Shown: one piece after another, positions 34,872-45,733 of the stretch | How the letters are laid out: each line of letters opens with the position of its first letter | Position numbering within the stretch: position 1 is the stretch's first letter | Source of the DNA: Alnus glutinosa | Taxonomy: Eukaryota > Streptophyta > Magnoliopsida > Fagales > Betulaceae | Reading direction: 5' to 3' | Length of the DNA: 64,000 bases | Assembly (NCBI RefSeq): GCF_958979055.1 | Contig: NC_084899.1 | Coordinates: forward strand, 7,494,501 to 7,558,500 | Notes under the pieces: model-generated | Database searches by the model: none | What the model saw: the letters and a program-made list of their open reading frames with translations, nothing else | Told to the model about the DNA's origin: nothing | Position numbers and translations under genes: made by a program

Positions 34872-35402
34872 CTAAGCCTCAGAGCGGAAAACCCTAAGCT
34901 CTTGGACTGCACGCAAGAGATCCTGGTGTTGTTCTTGGAGACGTTTGGTATTTTGCTCCAAGTCAGCATACCTCTTTTCCAAATCTTTCGCATACGAATC
35001 TACCACCTTCTTCAGTTTTTTATTCTCTTGTTGGAGAACCCGATTTCTTCGCCTAAAGTCCATATACATTCCCTGCAAAGTCGAACGTTGAGCTTTCAGC
35101 ACTTGAATTTCATTTCCCCGGACTTGGAGACGTCGAGCCATATTTGCAACAGAGGAAGCGCCCTGAATACTGAAAGCCAAAGAGTCATTGATGGCTTGAG
35201 CATCAGTCCTATCCGCCAACAACTTTTCATCTCGAGGAGTCATGATGCCTTGAGCTACGGATGCAGCTACTGCATCATTCAGCATCACCGAATCATTTGT
35301 CAGAAGAGGACCTCTCTGAGATAGGAACAAGGGACGCCAAATTTCTGGTACTACAGGCGCATCATTTAGATCAAAATTATTTTGAGAGGATGAGGAAGCC
35401 AT
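34872..35402 (-). CDS. Antisense coiled-coil ORF with N-terminal DLNxxP motif, inside the young LTR element
   Basis: An uninterrupted minus-strand ORF of 176 residues starts at ATG 35402 and ends at TAG 34872. I do not recognise the family. The N-terminus is Ser-rich and carries DLNDAP at residues 11-16, a perfect match to the DLNxxP class of EAR repression motifs. The middle (about 35-90) is Ala/Asp-rich and may be globular. Residues about 88-172 form a strong predicted coiled coil rich in Arg, Lys, Glu, Gln and Leu (RVLQQENKKLKKVVDSYAK). There is no membrane segment or signal peptide. No clear minus-strand TATA was found upstream. It lies antisense to the element's own transcript, between the protease remnant and the polypurine tract. 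It could be a lineage-specific accessory gene or a captured host exon. Confidence 0.65.
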   Translation of the reverse strand: MASSSSQNNFDLNDAPVVPEIWRPLFLSQRGPLLTNDSVMLNDAVAASVAQGIMTPRDEKLLADRTDAQAINDSLAFSIQGASSVANMARRLQVRGNEIQVLKAQRSTLQGMYMDFRRRNRVLQQENKKLKKVVDSYAKDLEKRYADLEQNTKRLQEQHQDLLRAVQELRVFRSEA

Positions 35403-37400
35403 TTTTAGAAACTAAGGAAATGATGATACTCCTCAAAGAACCTGAAGGAGAAAAGATAGAAATGAAGCGGTTATTGGAAAAGATCTGAAGAAAAGAGGAC
35501 TTAATCAGTGAACGAGACACAATCTAATCAAACGTCATTCTGAGCGTAGCTGCCACTACCACTAGCAGACAGCTCTCGAATCACGAGACTTCTTTCTTTT
35601 TCAACTTTCACCATTTTCACCTTCTCGAATTCCGAATTCACCAAGACTTTTCCGGATTTCGCGCCGCACTTTTCGTGCCTAGCAGACGTGGAAGAGCATC
35701 TCGAGAATGAGCTGGATGAGCGTTTCGAGAAAGGTAGGAAGATTTTTCGATCCACTGTCGATACCACTTGCATCGACCCTTCTCAAATTTTCTCTATAAA
35801 TTCGCTCATCTTCTCCATTGCAAAGCACACCTCTGAACTCTCAACCCTTCATACTTTGAGAGCCAAAATTTTTCTTATGGTCTGAGCTTTCATCGCTTCC
35901 TGAGAGGGAAGATGAAAATTTCATAACCAAATTTCCAAACCTAAAGTTAGAAAAATGCAGCATCACAACCAGATTCACAAACATCGAAGCAAGATTATTT
36001 TTGATCATATCATCCAGAAGCAAGATTATCCTTGATCACGCTTCTGAGATGAAGTATCTTTCTCTTCCTTCGCATCACCATAAACATTTCTGGCATCTAC
36101 TTTCAATCCGGTGATGGCGATCTATGACAGAAGAGAGAGAGCACTACGATATGAGTACCACACTCATATCCTTTCCGGATTGCTTGCCTTGACTTGACTT
36201 TCCTTCCTGGATTCCATGTTTCCATTTAGCAAGCTTTCCACCAAGACTATCTGGAAACATCTGCACAAAGGAAATGTTATACAAGAAATTTTTCCTGTAA
36301 TGAGGATTTCTTAAATGAAGTTTAGATTTTCAATTATGATGATGTTTTGAAGTATGAATATGATATGTTTTGGCTGATTCGAGTACTTTTGAGTATATTG
36401 AAATTTTGATGAACTGTCGGGATTCTAAAGAAAGATTTCCAATCTGATTTATATGGGATGAGTTTGAGGTTTAAAAGATTAATGTCAATTCTATGATAGT
36501 AGCCAGTGATTACGGATTTTGATGATAGGTTAAGGCAATTCTGAATTTACGGAACTAGAAATATATGATTTTGTTATTGGAGGAATTTTTGGTGTTATAG
36601 AAATATGATTTGCACAATTATTGTTGGAAAACAACATGTTATGATTAAATCCTATTTTGAGGTTTATTTGGACCAGAATAATTTTTATGGGATAATACTG
36701 TGGAGACTAGGTTTCGATACATTTCTGATATTGATGCTTAGTTGATTTTTGGAAAGTGAGAAATACTACATGGCGGTAAATGGAATCAATTATATATCAG
36801 TTGATATGATTAAGGAAAATGATTATGTTATTTGAGGTTTAAGTCTTGAATTTGAAATTTGCTGATTTACAGACTTGATGTTCATACTTGATGATCTTAG
36901 AATTTCTGCATCATTAATAGATATTAAGTATACCGTTGATGATTAAATGATGTATACTTCGAGGTTAAATCTTGCAATGGAATGCAAGGATATTGCCTGA
37001 TTATAATTTGAGGTTTACCTATGATTAGAGACAAGATTTGGAATGTTATTATCTTACACACTTTTGTTGATAAAGGAAATAAAGATTATATTGTAGGACC
37101 TGATCTTAAGCCTTTATACCTTTGTCATGATATTAAGGATAGTTATGATTGATTTGATTTACGTGTCTAGGATATGATCTATGTTTTTGAGGTTTGAAGA
37201 ATTAAGACTGTCTTACTTGAGGATAGGAACAGTTGAATTTAGAAATAACGTTTAAGGATTTTCTAATGGAAATGGAAGCGATGTGGATAGTGATGGTTAC
37301 ATTGGAAGTCATAGTTATGACAAGATAGTATAAAATATGCATTAGTTTCTTTGTTTGGAGAAAACTTTATAGTTTACGAATTTCGGGGACGAAATTCTGT
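35403..37400. other. Internal region between the antisense ORF and polypurine tract
   Basis: The stretch 35530-36240 is less AT-rich than its surroundings and has a plus-strand TATAAA at 35795-35800 followed by a pyrimidine-rich leader-like sequence. It may be captured host DNA. The rest is AT-rich non-coding with diverged copies of the block at 33990-34230. Confidence 0.45.
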
Positions 37401-37414
37401 TAAGGGGGGAAGAA
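37401..37414 (+). promoter_or_regulatory. Polypurine tract of the young element
   Basis: TAAGGGGGGAAGAA directly precedes the TGTAGCG start of the 3' LTR. Confidence 0.85.
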
Positions 37415-39057
37415 TGTAGCGCCCCAAATTTTTAGGACATAAATTATAATGGTTTAAATTAATTTTAAAACATTTTTATAAGGAGAAAGAATAACTACGA
37501 TTATTTATGAAAATAAATATGTATTTTGTTTGCAATTTGATAAAAACTTAAAACAGACCTTAAACTTTGGAATAACGAAAACAGGGTCAAACGAACTCCG
37601 TTTTGGTCGATTCAAAATTCTGGACGCTCGTCTTAAAGTCCTCTAGCTACCCTCCAAATTTCATAATTTTTGGACTTTATTTGGTACCCGAAAGCATCCG
37701 TGAAAAATAGGACCCCTGTTCTGGACGGAAATTCATATTATTCTTTAATGGGCTATCTTTGGACTTAACCCAACCCATTCCAATTGCTATCTACAAACCC
37801 AACCCACATTTCACATGTTAAATTCACATTATTCATTATTGGGCCATCTTTGAACTTAACCCAACCCATTTCATTTGCTATCTACAAACCCAACCCATCT
37901 TTGAGATAATAGTAATTTCCTTGAGTGAGAAACTAGGCATAGTAAATTGGTCTAGCAATGAGAATGGTTAAATAATAATAATAATAATAATGTTAGAATA
38001 ATATATTAAAGTTGAGTGCATTGTGATAGGTAAATTTGAGTGCATTGTGGTAGGTAAGGTTGAGTGCATTATGGTAGGTAAGTTTGAGTGCATTTTTGAG
38101 TGCATTGTGGTAGGTAAGTTTGAGTGCATTTTTGAGTGCATTTTTGAGTGCATTGTGGTAGGTAATTTTGAGTGCATTTTTGAGTGCATTGAGGTAGGTA
38201 AGGTTAATTCCCATCCATTGGATCAAAATGTGTCTACTTGATCCTAACCATTTATTCTCTTATAAATAGAACCCAAAATGGAACACAATACCCATCAAGC
38301 TTCACTCACACACACACCTAAGGCCAAGAGAGAAAATTGTGAGATTTGTGTAGTTTTGTGTGGTTTAAGGCTTGAAGTGTGAGCTAGGAAGTATTTTGGT
38401 AAAAGCTCGATCCCGATGCTAAGGGAAAGTCCAAGTAAGGGAACCCTTTACCCCTTCTCAAATTATTATATTACTTTAATTATATTCCTTTGTTTGCAAA
38501 ATTTCGAATTTGATTATTTTGATTCGGTATTTCAAATTATTTTATTTATATAAAGGATTTGTTGGTTTTGATATGAAAGTTTTGAGTATAAAAATGATAT
38601 TCTTGAAATCGTGATTTTGAGTAAAAAACCCTCCAACACGTTGCCCTATATATACTAATAAAGAATGAGAAATTTTGTGAGAAGTTATACAAGAAAAGAA
38701 TGAGAAAGTTTTGGGAGAAAACTCTTTGAGTTATATATAAAGGAGAAATATTTTTGAAAAGGGTACGTGTGTGGAGGAGACTATTATTTGGGCCCTAGAC
38801 CCGCAGAGATTCGAGACCCTTCAAGATTTAGCTCGGTACCGTAGCTCGAGATGGAAGCGCACCCGCTGGTTCGCTTAGTGACAGCGGTATCTGTCTCTAT
38901 GTCAGTCTAAGTGCACTTCAATTAATTAGCTGACGGGGGTGGGGCCTGTGGCCACAGGTAAACCGCGTTACTCACCCAAGGTCACAGCAACGACCGCGCA
39001 ACCCTACGTACACAGGGCGTAATAGTGTATTGGGCATACTATGAGTAATGATTATTT

Positions 39058-39103
<46 letters not shown>

Positions 39104-39548
39104 CTTGTGTATAAAAAGGGAGTTTTTGACAAATGTTTTGGAGATATTTAAAAGAAGTTTTTTTTTGACAATTGTTTGAAGATTTTCAAAAGAATTTAAC
39201 TCAACTGTTTTATGGTTGAGGATTCCTTACTGAGCATGTTTTTTTGTGCTCACCCCTTATTTTGTTTTTGTTTTCAGGATATGAACAGAGAGACGTAGGT
39301 GGCCGGGATGGGATCTAGGAATGCATTAGGACATTTCATTTATATTACCCCATAATTTTCAGTTATTGTATTTTTACAATTAAATGACCGTTTCCGCATT
39401 TATTAAAAACTCTGAGATTTTGAAACCATTATTATTTTTATTTATTTAAATCAGCATATTAGTTAAGATATTTGGCAGACCTTACGAATCTTTGCAGTTT
39501 AAAGAGAAAAGTGACGAACCTAACCCATAGCAGTTTGGGGGCGTTACA
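37415..39548 (+). repeat. 3' LTR of the young element
   Basis: 2,134 bp, nearly identical to the 5' LTR. Differences seen are about ten substitutions, a shorter (TA)n, one rather than two copies of the 33-bp unit, and a 12-bp insertion near 38670. TATAAATA is at 38261-38268. Confidence 0.95.
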
Positions 39549-39553
39549 ATCCT

Positions 39554-40470
39554 ACTTATGATAAGTGGAAAGTAAAAAATTCAAAAATTACGTCTTGGTT
39601 ATTGCACTCTATGCTATCAGATTAGTCGATGATACTTATTTTTTTGCACGATAAAGGAGATTTGGAATGCAACAACTTAGACATATTCGAAAATGAGGAA
39701 TGTTGCAATACAAATTTATGAATTGAAATAGTGAATACATGGGACAATCCAAGGCCAATGGTATGTAGCTACCTATTTTCATTAACTCTCTGCTTTGCGG
39801 TAGGAATTGGATCATTATCAAAATATTTAGATTGAGTGTGCCACACATGCAGCAAAAGATTATGAGTGATTGAACAGTGGATCATTTACGGGTTTCTTGG
39901 TTGGTTTGAACTCAAAGTATGATCTAGTTCGTGTCCATATTTCGAGAAAGGAATCTCTTCCTTCATCGAGGGAGACATTGTCATGTCTAAAATGAGGAGA
40001 GTCGTCGTATCAGTTTACTCTATTCCATTTCATAGGAACAATCAGTCCTAGTTAGTGCATCTCAATGAAATCTTAAAACAAAGACAAATTATTTTAATTT
40101 GTGACCACTATAATAGGTCCTGACATACTCGTAAGACTTGTTATAGACTTCATGGTTGTCTTACGAGAGGTAGAGGAGGTTGTTCGTGAGGTGTAACCAA
40201 GCTTTTTACCAATCATACTTCTACGATAGAGGCGACCATTTCCGCACCTGATTCTAGTTCTATTTTTGTTCATATTGGTGCCTTTAGTGAGGAAGAGGTA
40301 AATGCGTTTTGTTGACTTATGTCTCGACAGAAAACGCATTGCCCACATGCCTCTCTTCTAGCACCATTGGCGTCTGCATCTCATGCCGACATTGCCCGCT
40401 CCAGCGCGTGTATCACATGCACCACCCTAGCGCGCTCATGTAGCAAGTGCTGCCACTTTAACTAACTCTT
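39554..40470 (+). pseudogene. Ty1/copia gag remnant, right part
   Basis: The frame begins TYDKWKVKNSKITSW, typical of copia gag (UBN2-type). Broken pieces follow, including FLVGLNSKYDLVRVHI near 39895 and a zinc-knuckle remnant near 40099-40150 (CDHY, then HTRKTC), where the second Cys is Tyr and a stop has entered. Many stops and frameshifts show it is old. No copia pol or LTR was found nearby. The young LTR element split it after the DDP codons. Confidence 0.75.
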
Positions 40471-40711
40471 TTTGATCCAAGCGTCAAATCAATGGCTTCC
40501 CCTGTATTTCCTCATTGGATCTCAAAAGTTGATACCTTATTTTTGCCTCTAGAGGGCCCCAGAACTAGTTGCAATTGGCGTTTTGGTCTCCACCAAACTT
40601 TCTTTGCCAAGTAATACCCTTAATATTGGACATCGTGGTGAAGCTTCTATTCGGCGACTCAGATCCAACCATCATTAGTTCTATTTTCCTTACCGTGGAG
40701 CGTCCTTTTGC

Positions 40712-42081
40712 TTGCACTACAAAAGGAGTAATTCTAGACGGTTTTAAAAATTGTCTAGAGTTAAATTTTGAATGACGCTTTTCTGAAAAACGTCAAGAAT
40801 TAAAAAATTTACAGACGGTTTTCTAAAAAGGTTAGTAAAAAAAGAAATCACGATAATTTCTTTTAAAATCGTCATGAAATTCGCATGTTGACGGTTTGTG
40901 ACAAACCGTCTGAAAATGTAAATTTTCAAACGGATTGGACTAAACTGTTTGGAAAGGTAAATTTTCAGACAAATTAGATCCGTCAACAAATTTCACGAAT
41001 TCACATGGCGGAATAGTTATCGTACCTGTCAATGGGTCATTATTGTGCCTGCAGAATTCATGTGACGCCTCCCCCCTTTTCTTCATTTCCTCTTCTTTCT
41101 CTCCTTTTCTCTTCTGCTTTTTTTTCTTCTTCTTTCCCTCATCACCGCACCTCCCTCACGCTCCTCGTCGTCCCCAACCCTTACCTCTCCTCCTCTGACC
41201 TCCTCACGCATGGCCTCTCCTACAGCTCCCTCGACCACGTCTTCAGCTACCATGTCCTCCTGCGTTGCCTCTCCTGGTTTGAGCTCCACCAGATCCCCCC
41301 CTCCGGCCTCCTCGTCACCACTCTCTTCCAAACCACCGGACGGGCCACCAGCAACTATGGCTCCGTCAACGTTTGGGGCTTTGGACAGTGCCTGGGCCAG
41401 TGGGTCACAGCCCGGCACTGGTGAAGCCAGGAAGCTTGGATTCCGGCGTTTTATCGGTACCAAAACAAGAAATCCCCTTTTTTTTTGGGTAAGTGAAATT
41501 CTTAGGTTTGATTTACATTTTGTGTTTGTTTTGGGTTTAGATTGTGATGATTCACGGCTGAAAAAAGGGGTTGTGAAAATTTTTGGGTTTGATTTGTGAA
41601 GAATTTTTTTAAAGACTCGGGAGATGAACCCAGTGATTTTCAGTGATTTTCGGTGCCAGGTTTTATTTGTCTCTTGGAGGTGCCAGCAAGATCAAGTGGA
41701 AATATTTAGATTTGCAAATGATCGAGGGAGATGAACCCAGTGATTTTCGGTGGATTTCCGGGAGAACCTAGAAGCTATGACTGCAGGGCAAATAATAATA
41801 ATAATAATAATAATTTCATATTCAAACTCACGCATGGATTAAAAAAAAAGGATTAAAAAAAAATAAAAAAAATTAATGATTATGGACAGTTTGGGCAAAA
41901 CCGGCCAGAATTAATTTAGAAAGGTTTTGTCCAAACAGTCAAGAATTAATTTTCCTGATACTATAATTCGGACGGTTTGAAACCGTCCTGAATAAACCGT
42001 AAAGAATTGATTCCTGATGGTTTTTCACTTGTTCTGGACGGTTTTAAACCGATCAGAAATATATGAATTTTTGCAGTGTTG
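40712..42081. mobile_element. Non-autonomous CACTA element with captured gene fragment
   Basis: The element is 40715-42078 (1,364 bp). It begins CACTACAAAAGG and ends TTTTTGCAGTG, the inverse of a CACTGCAAAAA terminus, with 3-bp target duplication TTG on both sides. Subterminal copies of GACGGTTT/AAACCGTC occur at both ends (for example 40737, 40824, 40890, 41970, 42038). It has no transposase. The interior holds a GC-rich fragment of a fasciclin-domain gene. Confidence 0.88.
41152..41373 (+). pseudogene. Captured FAS1 (fasciclin-like arabinogalactan) fragment
   Basis: One frame encodes SLTLLVVPNPYLSSSDLL, then FSYHVLLRCLSW, LHQIPPSG, TTLFQTTGRA and GSVNV. This follows the FAS1 pattern of plant fasciclin-like arabinogalactan proteins (YHVL, Q(T/A)TG, VN). 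The stretch is much more GC-rich than the surrounding DNA and lacks the start and the second half of a FAS1 domain. The parent gene is not in the window. Confidence 0.7.
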
Positions 42082-45000
42082 CTACAGTCGTTGTGTAGGT
42101 TGTTCTGCTTCTGCAACATTGGTCTTGTTTGCTAAGCACCGAAACGGTACACGATAGTGCTCGACACTATTCACTACACTTTTTCTCACTTTTTCATTTT
42201 TTCCAACAATCCACGTTAAAACATTTTCATTTTTTTTTCACTTTTTATATCACATCAATAATTTTTTTATTACTATTCAAATAAATAATTTACTAAAATA
42301 CAAAATTTTTTCACTTTTCTATACAAATTTCTTTTTACTTTATATCACATCATCATTTTTTATTAATTTTAAAATTAACAACCCTACTACTCTGTTCTGT
42401 ACCTGTCTTTGCCAAACAACCTCATTGCCTCTGCAAACCGCCATTTGTTGCTTCCAGTTCGCCCAACATGCCTGGTCATTTATTTGACCAATTTTCAATA
42501 GTTTTAGGTTTATTCGCACTGATTAATTCCTTGCTATTCTGGGGGTTCTTGTTTGGGTTATCCGGTCTTTATTTGTATTTCATAATCTTCCCTTTCCCTT
42601 TCACCTTCTCCACAATTGAATAGGACAAGAAAAAGAAAAGAAATTTCTTGCCCAAGCCAGCAACCTGTTGAACTTGGACCTACTTCATCTGCCTTTTCCA
42701 GAACATACAAAAGCCTCCCATCTTCATTTTGAATTTTGTATTTAGCTACTTGGTACAGGTGTAACTGATCAGCAACGCCTTATTAGGTAATTAAGGCACA
42801 GTTCTGGGACTAATATCATTCTTTAATTTATCTTGTGAATTCATGTAGCTTCCCATGTCGGGAACCTTGAGGGCCGGGTCCCACTACAATCTAAAATAAA
42901 GTTTCTTTACTTTCCCAAAAAAAATAAAAGAAAATTTTCTTCAAAGCAAACTTCTCGATCATATTCAATTCTTACTGACAGTAACCCTGGCAATATTATT
43001 AAGTATTTTATGCAAACTTGCAAGAGGCTATCTCTTCTTCCCAACCAGTATATTGTTGAAAAGTCAAACTGAAAGACTTAGATATGGTCCTGGTTTCGCC
43101 TCAGTTTCTGCATCAAAATCTGTTCTACTTTATTTATTTACATCCTGAAGGTAGGGTTGAAGATAGGATATTTTTGAATTTTTTTGGTAAGACAACGTGC
43201 ATATTAGGGCCAAAAGGACTGCTAGTTGCAAAAGAATGTTAGGAAGGCCAAGCAATATATTAAAGCAACCATATATATTAAAGATCGAACAAAGTCATCA
43301 AAGCTTTGTTTTCAGAGAATGATTCAAGACTAGCTGCTAGAAATGTTCAAGAGTCACAGATGAAAAGATTAAAAAAACTCAGAAAAGAAGTTTGCAGGTT
43401 CATGCTTCTTCATAAAGAGAAAAAGAAGAATAACATGTGGGTGGGACTACTAGTGGAGGTAGGATGATCCATAGCATGCTGGGACACGCTATTGAATTGA
43501 TGTGATATTCATGGGCTTCACGTGTATATTATATCATTTTCATTCTTCTGACTAATGGCCTAATGGGAGTTGTTTAGATATGCCTGATTTGACCAAACTC
43601 TTGTGATTTCATCTAAACCGATTCATGTGATGCCAATTATTATTTGTATCCATTACTTCTCAAGTTAAAAGCAATAATATATGCTTAAATATATGGCTTT
43701 TTCTTTTTCTCTATTATATTTCATTATTTTTTTTTTGATATTTTTTTTTAAGGGGAGAGCATGCATATCTATTTCCTTGCTCAAGTGAAACTGATCTCTT
43801 ATTTCAAATCAAAGACATTAATACATTTTTCCATTTCTGTTAATGTGCCCTTTTGCCAAACATACGAAATCTCAATTCAGGATTTTTTTTTTTTTTTACT
43901 TAATTCAGGATTTAAGTCGAGATCATTCAAGAAAGGCATTAATAAAATTAAAGTTAAGAAAGACATGACAGAAAGGAAAGAAAGTTAATTTAACATAACA
44001 TGTAGCGTTAAATAATCGGGTCCCAAGTCTACGAGTACGGGAAGGCCAAAAGAATATATCATATAAAGGCGGACATATAAGTTTGGCATCTCCAACAATT
44101 ATATACACAAATTACAAGCCTGGCCATCCAGTCATGTCGCACGTTCCACTCGGGCACATCTGCATGCATCGAATGCGGCTATATCTATAATAATTTTATA
44201 GATGAAGCTATAAGTCCACAGCTCAGTACGTAAATAAAAACTTCTAATCAAACTGTCAGTGCATGTGACATGAGGCCTTGTGTTCTTATAAAATTTCTTT
44301 CTCTTTTGTTTTAATTTACTGAAAACAACAAATACAAAATTGACTTAAATAACTTCCTTAACATAGATGCTCAATTTCTGAAAACAATAAAAGCGTTTGA
44401 GGTAAACTCCAATGTAAAATACATTTCCTGGAATCAAAATGAGAGAGACTTTTAATTTTCTGCTTTACCTGAAATAATGAAATTGAACATGTTACTGGCC
44501 TTTTCTACTATCATCCTCAAATATTAAACCAGCTATATTTACATACTGTTACCATACAATACATTTTCTAGCAGATTATAATAGTAAGCAACATACTTAA
44601 AACAAAACATGCTTTACATATACAGACGTATCTTTGCTCGATCCTTCATTTTCTCACGTCCAGAACTTTCTTGAAAAATGTAAATGATAATTATATTCTA
44701 AGGGCGTTTTAAGAATTTTGATTACAATATGATTGTATTCCCCATCGTATTGCATCAAACCAAAGAGTGGAATGCATATTCAGAATTCTATTCCATTGTT
44801 AAAACAAATTAATGAATATGAATAGCTATTACATTCTAACTTCTTTCATTTTTAGTAATAGCTATTTCATTTTTCAATGGAATGACCATTCTACATGCTA
44901 AACATTCCCAAAGTGACAACCACTGATATTCCATGCGCTTAGCCTAATTAAGGACTCGATCCCGATCATTGCTCCTTAAGAAAATTATTAGAGAAGCGTT

Positions 45001-45600
45001 GTCTTCAACATCTTCAATTGTTAGGTTTCGAGCAAACCCTACTAAAAAACGAGGTATGTCCCAACGTTTGGTATAGCAACGGCTAACCAAAACTTCACAA
45101 GTGAGGGGGAGTGTTCAAGAATTAATTAAATGATTAAATTCATTATTACTTACTAGTTTAACTTTTAAAATAATTGGTGATTTTACAGGTCTAGTTTCTT
45201 TAATTAAGTTGCAACTCACATTAACTTAATCGGGGAAAGAGGACGGTTGGGCCAAAATGTGAGTGATTAATATATCATAGTTGAGCCTAAACCTATAGGA
45301 TTAAGCTTTTGGGTTGGGTCGTGTCTCAACATGTTATATTATGAGTTTATTAAAAGACTTCTCAAAATATCAATCGCACTAACAAGTAGCATAAAAACTA
45401 ATGATAATGTGTGGTATGGAGTGTCGCATGCACGGACAAGGATACATGGAGAGATTGATAGGGATTTTTTAATTTTTCAATGTTTCGAATTTGCTGATCC
45501 CTTCTCTCCATTGGCTTCTTTTGATGACTCTGATGGTACTACTGGTTCAAGCATTTTTATTTTTTATTTTTTATTTCTTGGATGAATACCGGTTCAAGCA
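42082..45600. other. Intergenic DNA upstream of the phytocyanin gene
   Basis: No gene is supported over 3.5 kb. AT-rich runs and a T-run near 43728-43752 are present. The segment 45100-45330, including GAGGGGGAGTGTTCAAG and TTAAGCTTTTGGGTTGGG, has the wording of a common dispersed plant repeat tail; a related phrase occurs near 62720-62760. Confidence 0.5.
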
Positions 45601-45618
45601 TTGACTTTCGTACTTTAT

Positions 45619-45627
45619 TATATATAT
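45619..45627 (+). promoter_or_regulatory. TATA box of the phytocyanin gene
   Basis: TATATATAT lies 115 bp before the ATG. The leader after it is repeated almost exactly at the right end of the window. Confidence 0.65.
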
Positions 45628-45733
45628 CCAAGAGGAACAGAAGGCCTTCCAAGCCTCACCGTCTCTCAGACCCAGAAAGCCAAGACACAAAAGAGTGTAT
45701 AGGGGCGACCTGACTTGGTGAGAAAACAGACAG

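Larger units (their letters stand above)
30653..39553 (+). mobile_element. Young, pol-less Ty3/gypsy LTR element (Tekay/Del-like) with 5-bp target duplication
   Basis: The element is 30658-39548 (8,891 bp), flanked by ATCCT at 30653-30657 and 39549-39553. Its two LTRs start TGTAGCGCCCC and end GGGGGCGTTACA, and differ by only about ten substitutions plus a few indels. A tRNA-iMet primer site and a polypurine tract are intact. The 4.56-kb internal region has a protease fragment but no RT, RNase H or integrase. It also holds an intact antisense ORF. The structure suggests a non-autonomous element moved recently by proteins supplied in trans. Confidence 0.93.

Noticed and set aside
41083..41463. 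Glu/Gly-rich minus-strand ORF in the CACTA element
   Set aside because: Antisense of the GC-rich FAS1 fragment; no start context or family.
44690..44925. MITE candidate with GGAATG/CATTCC phrases
   Set aside because: No clear terminal inverted repeat or target duplication could be aligned by eye.
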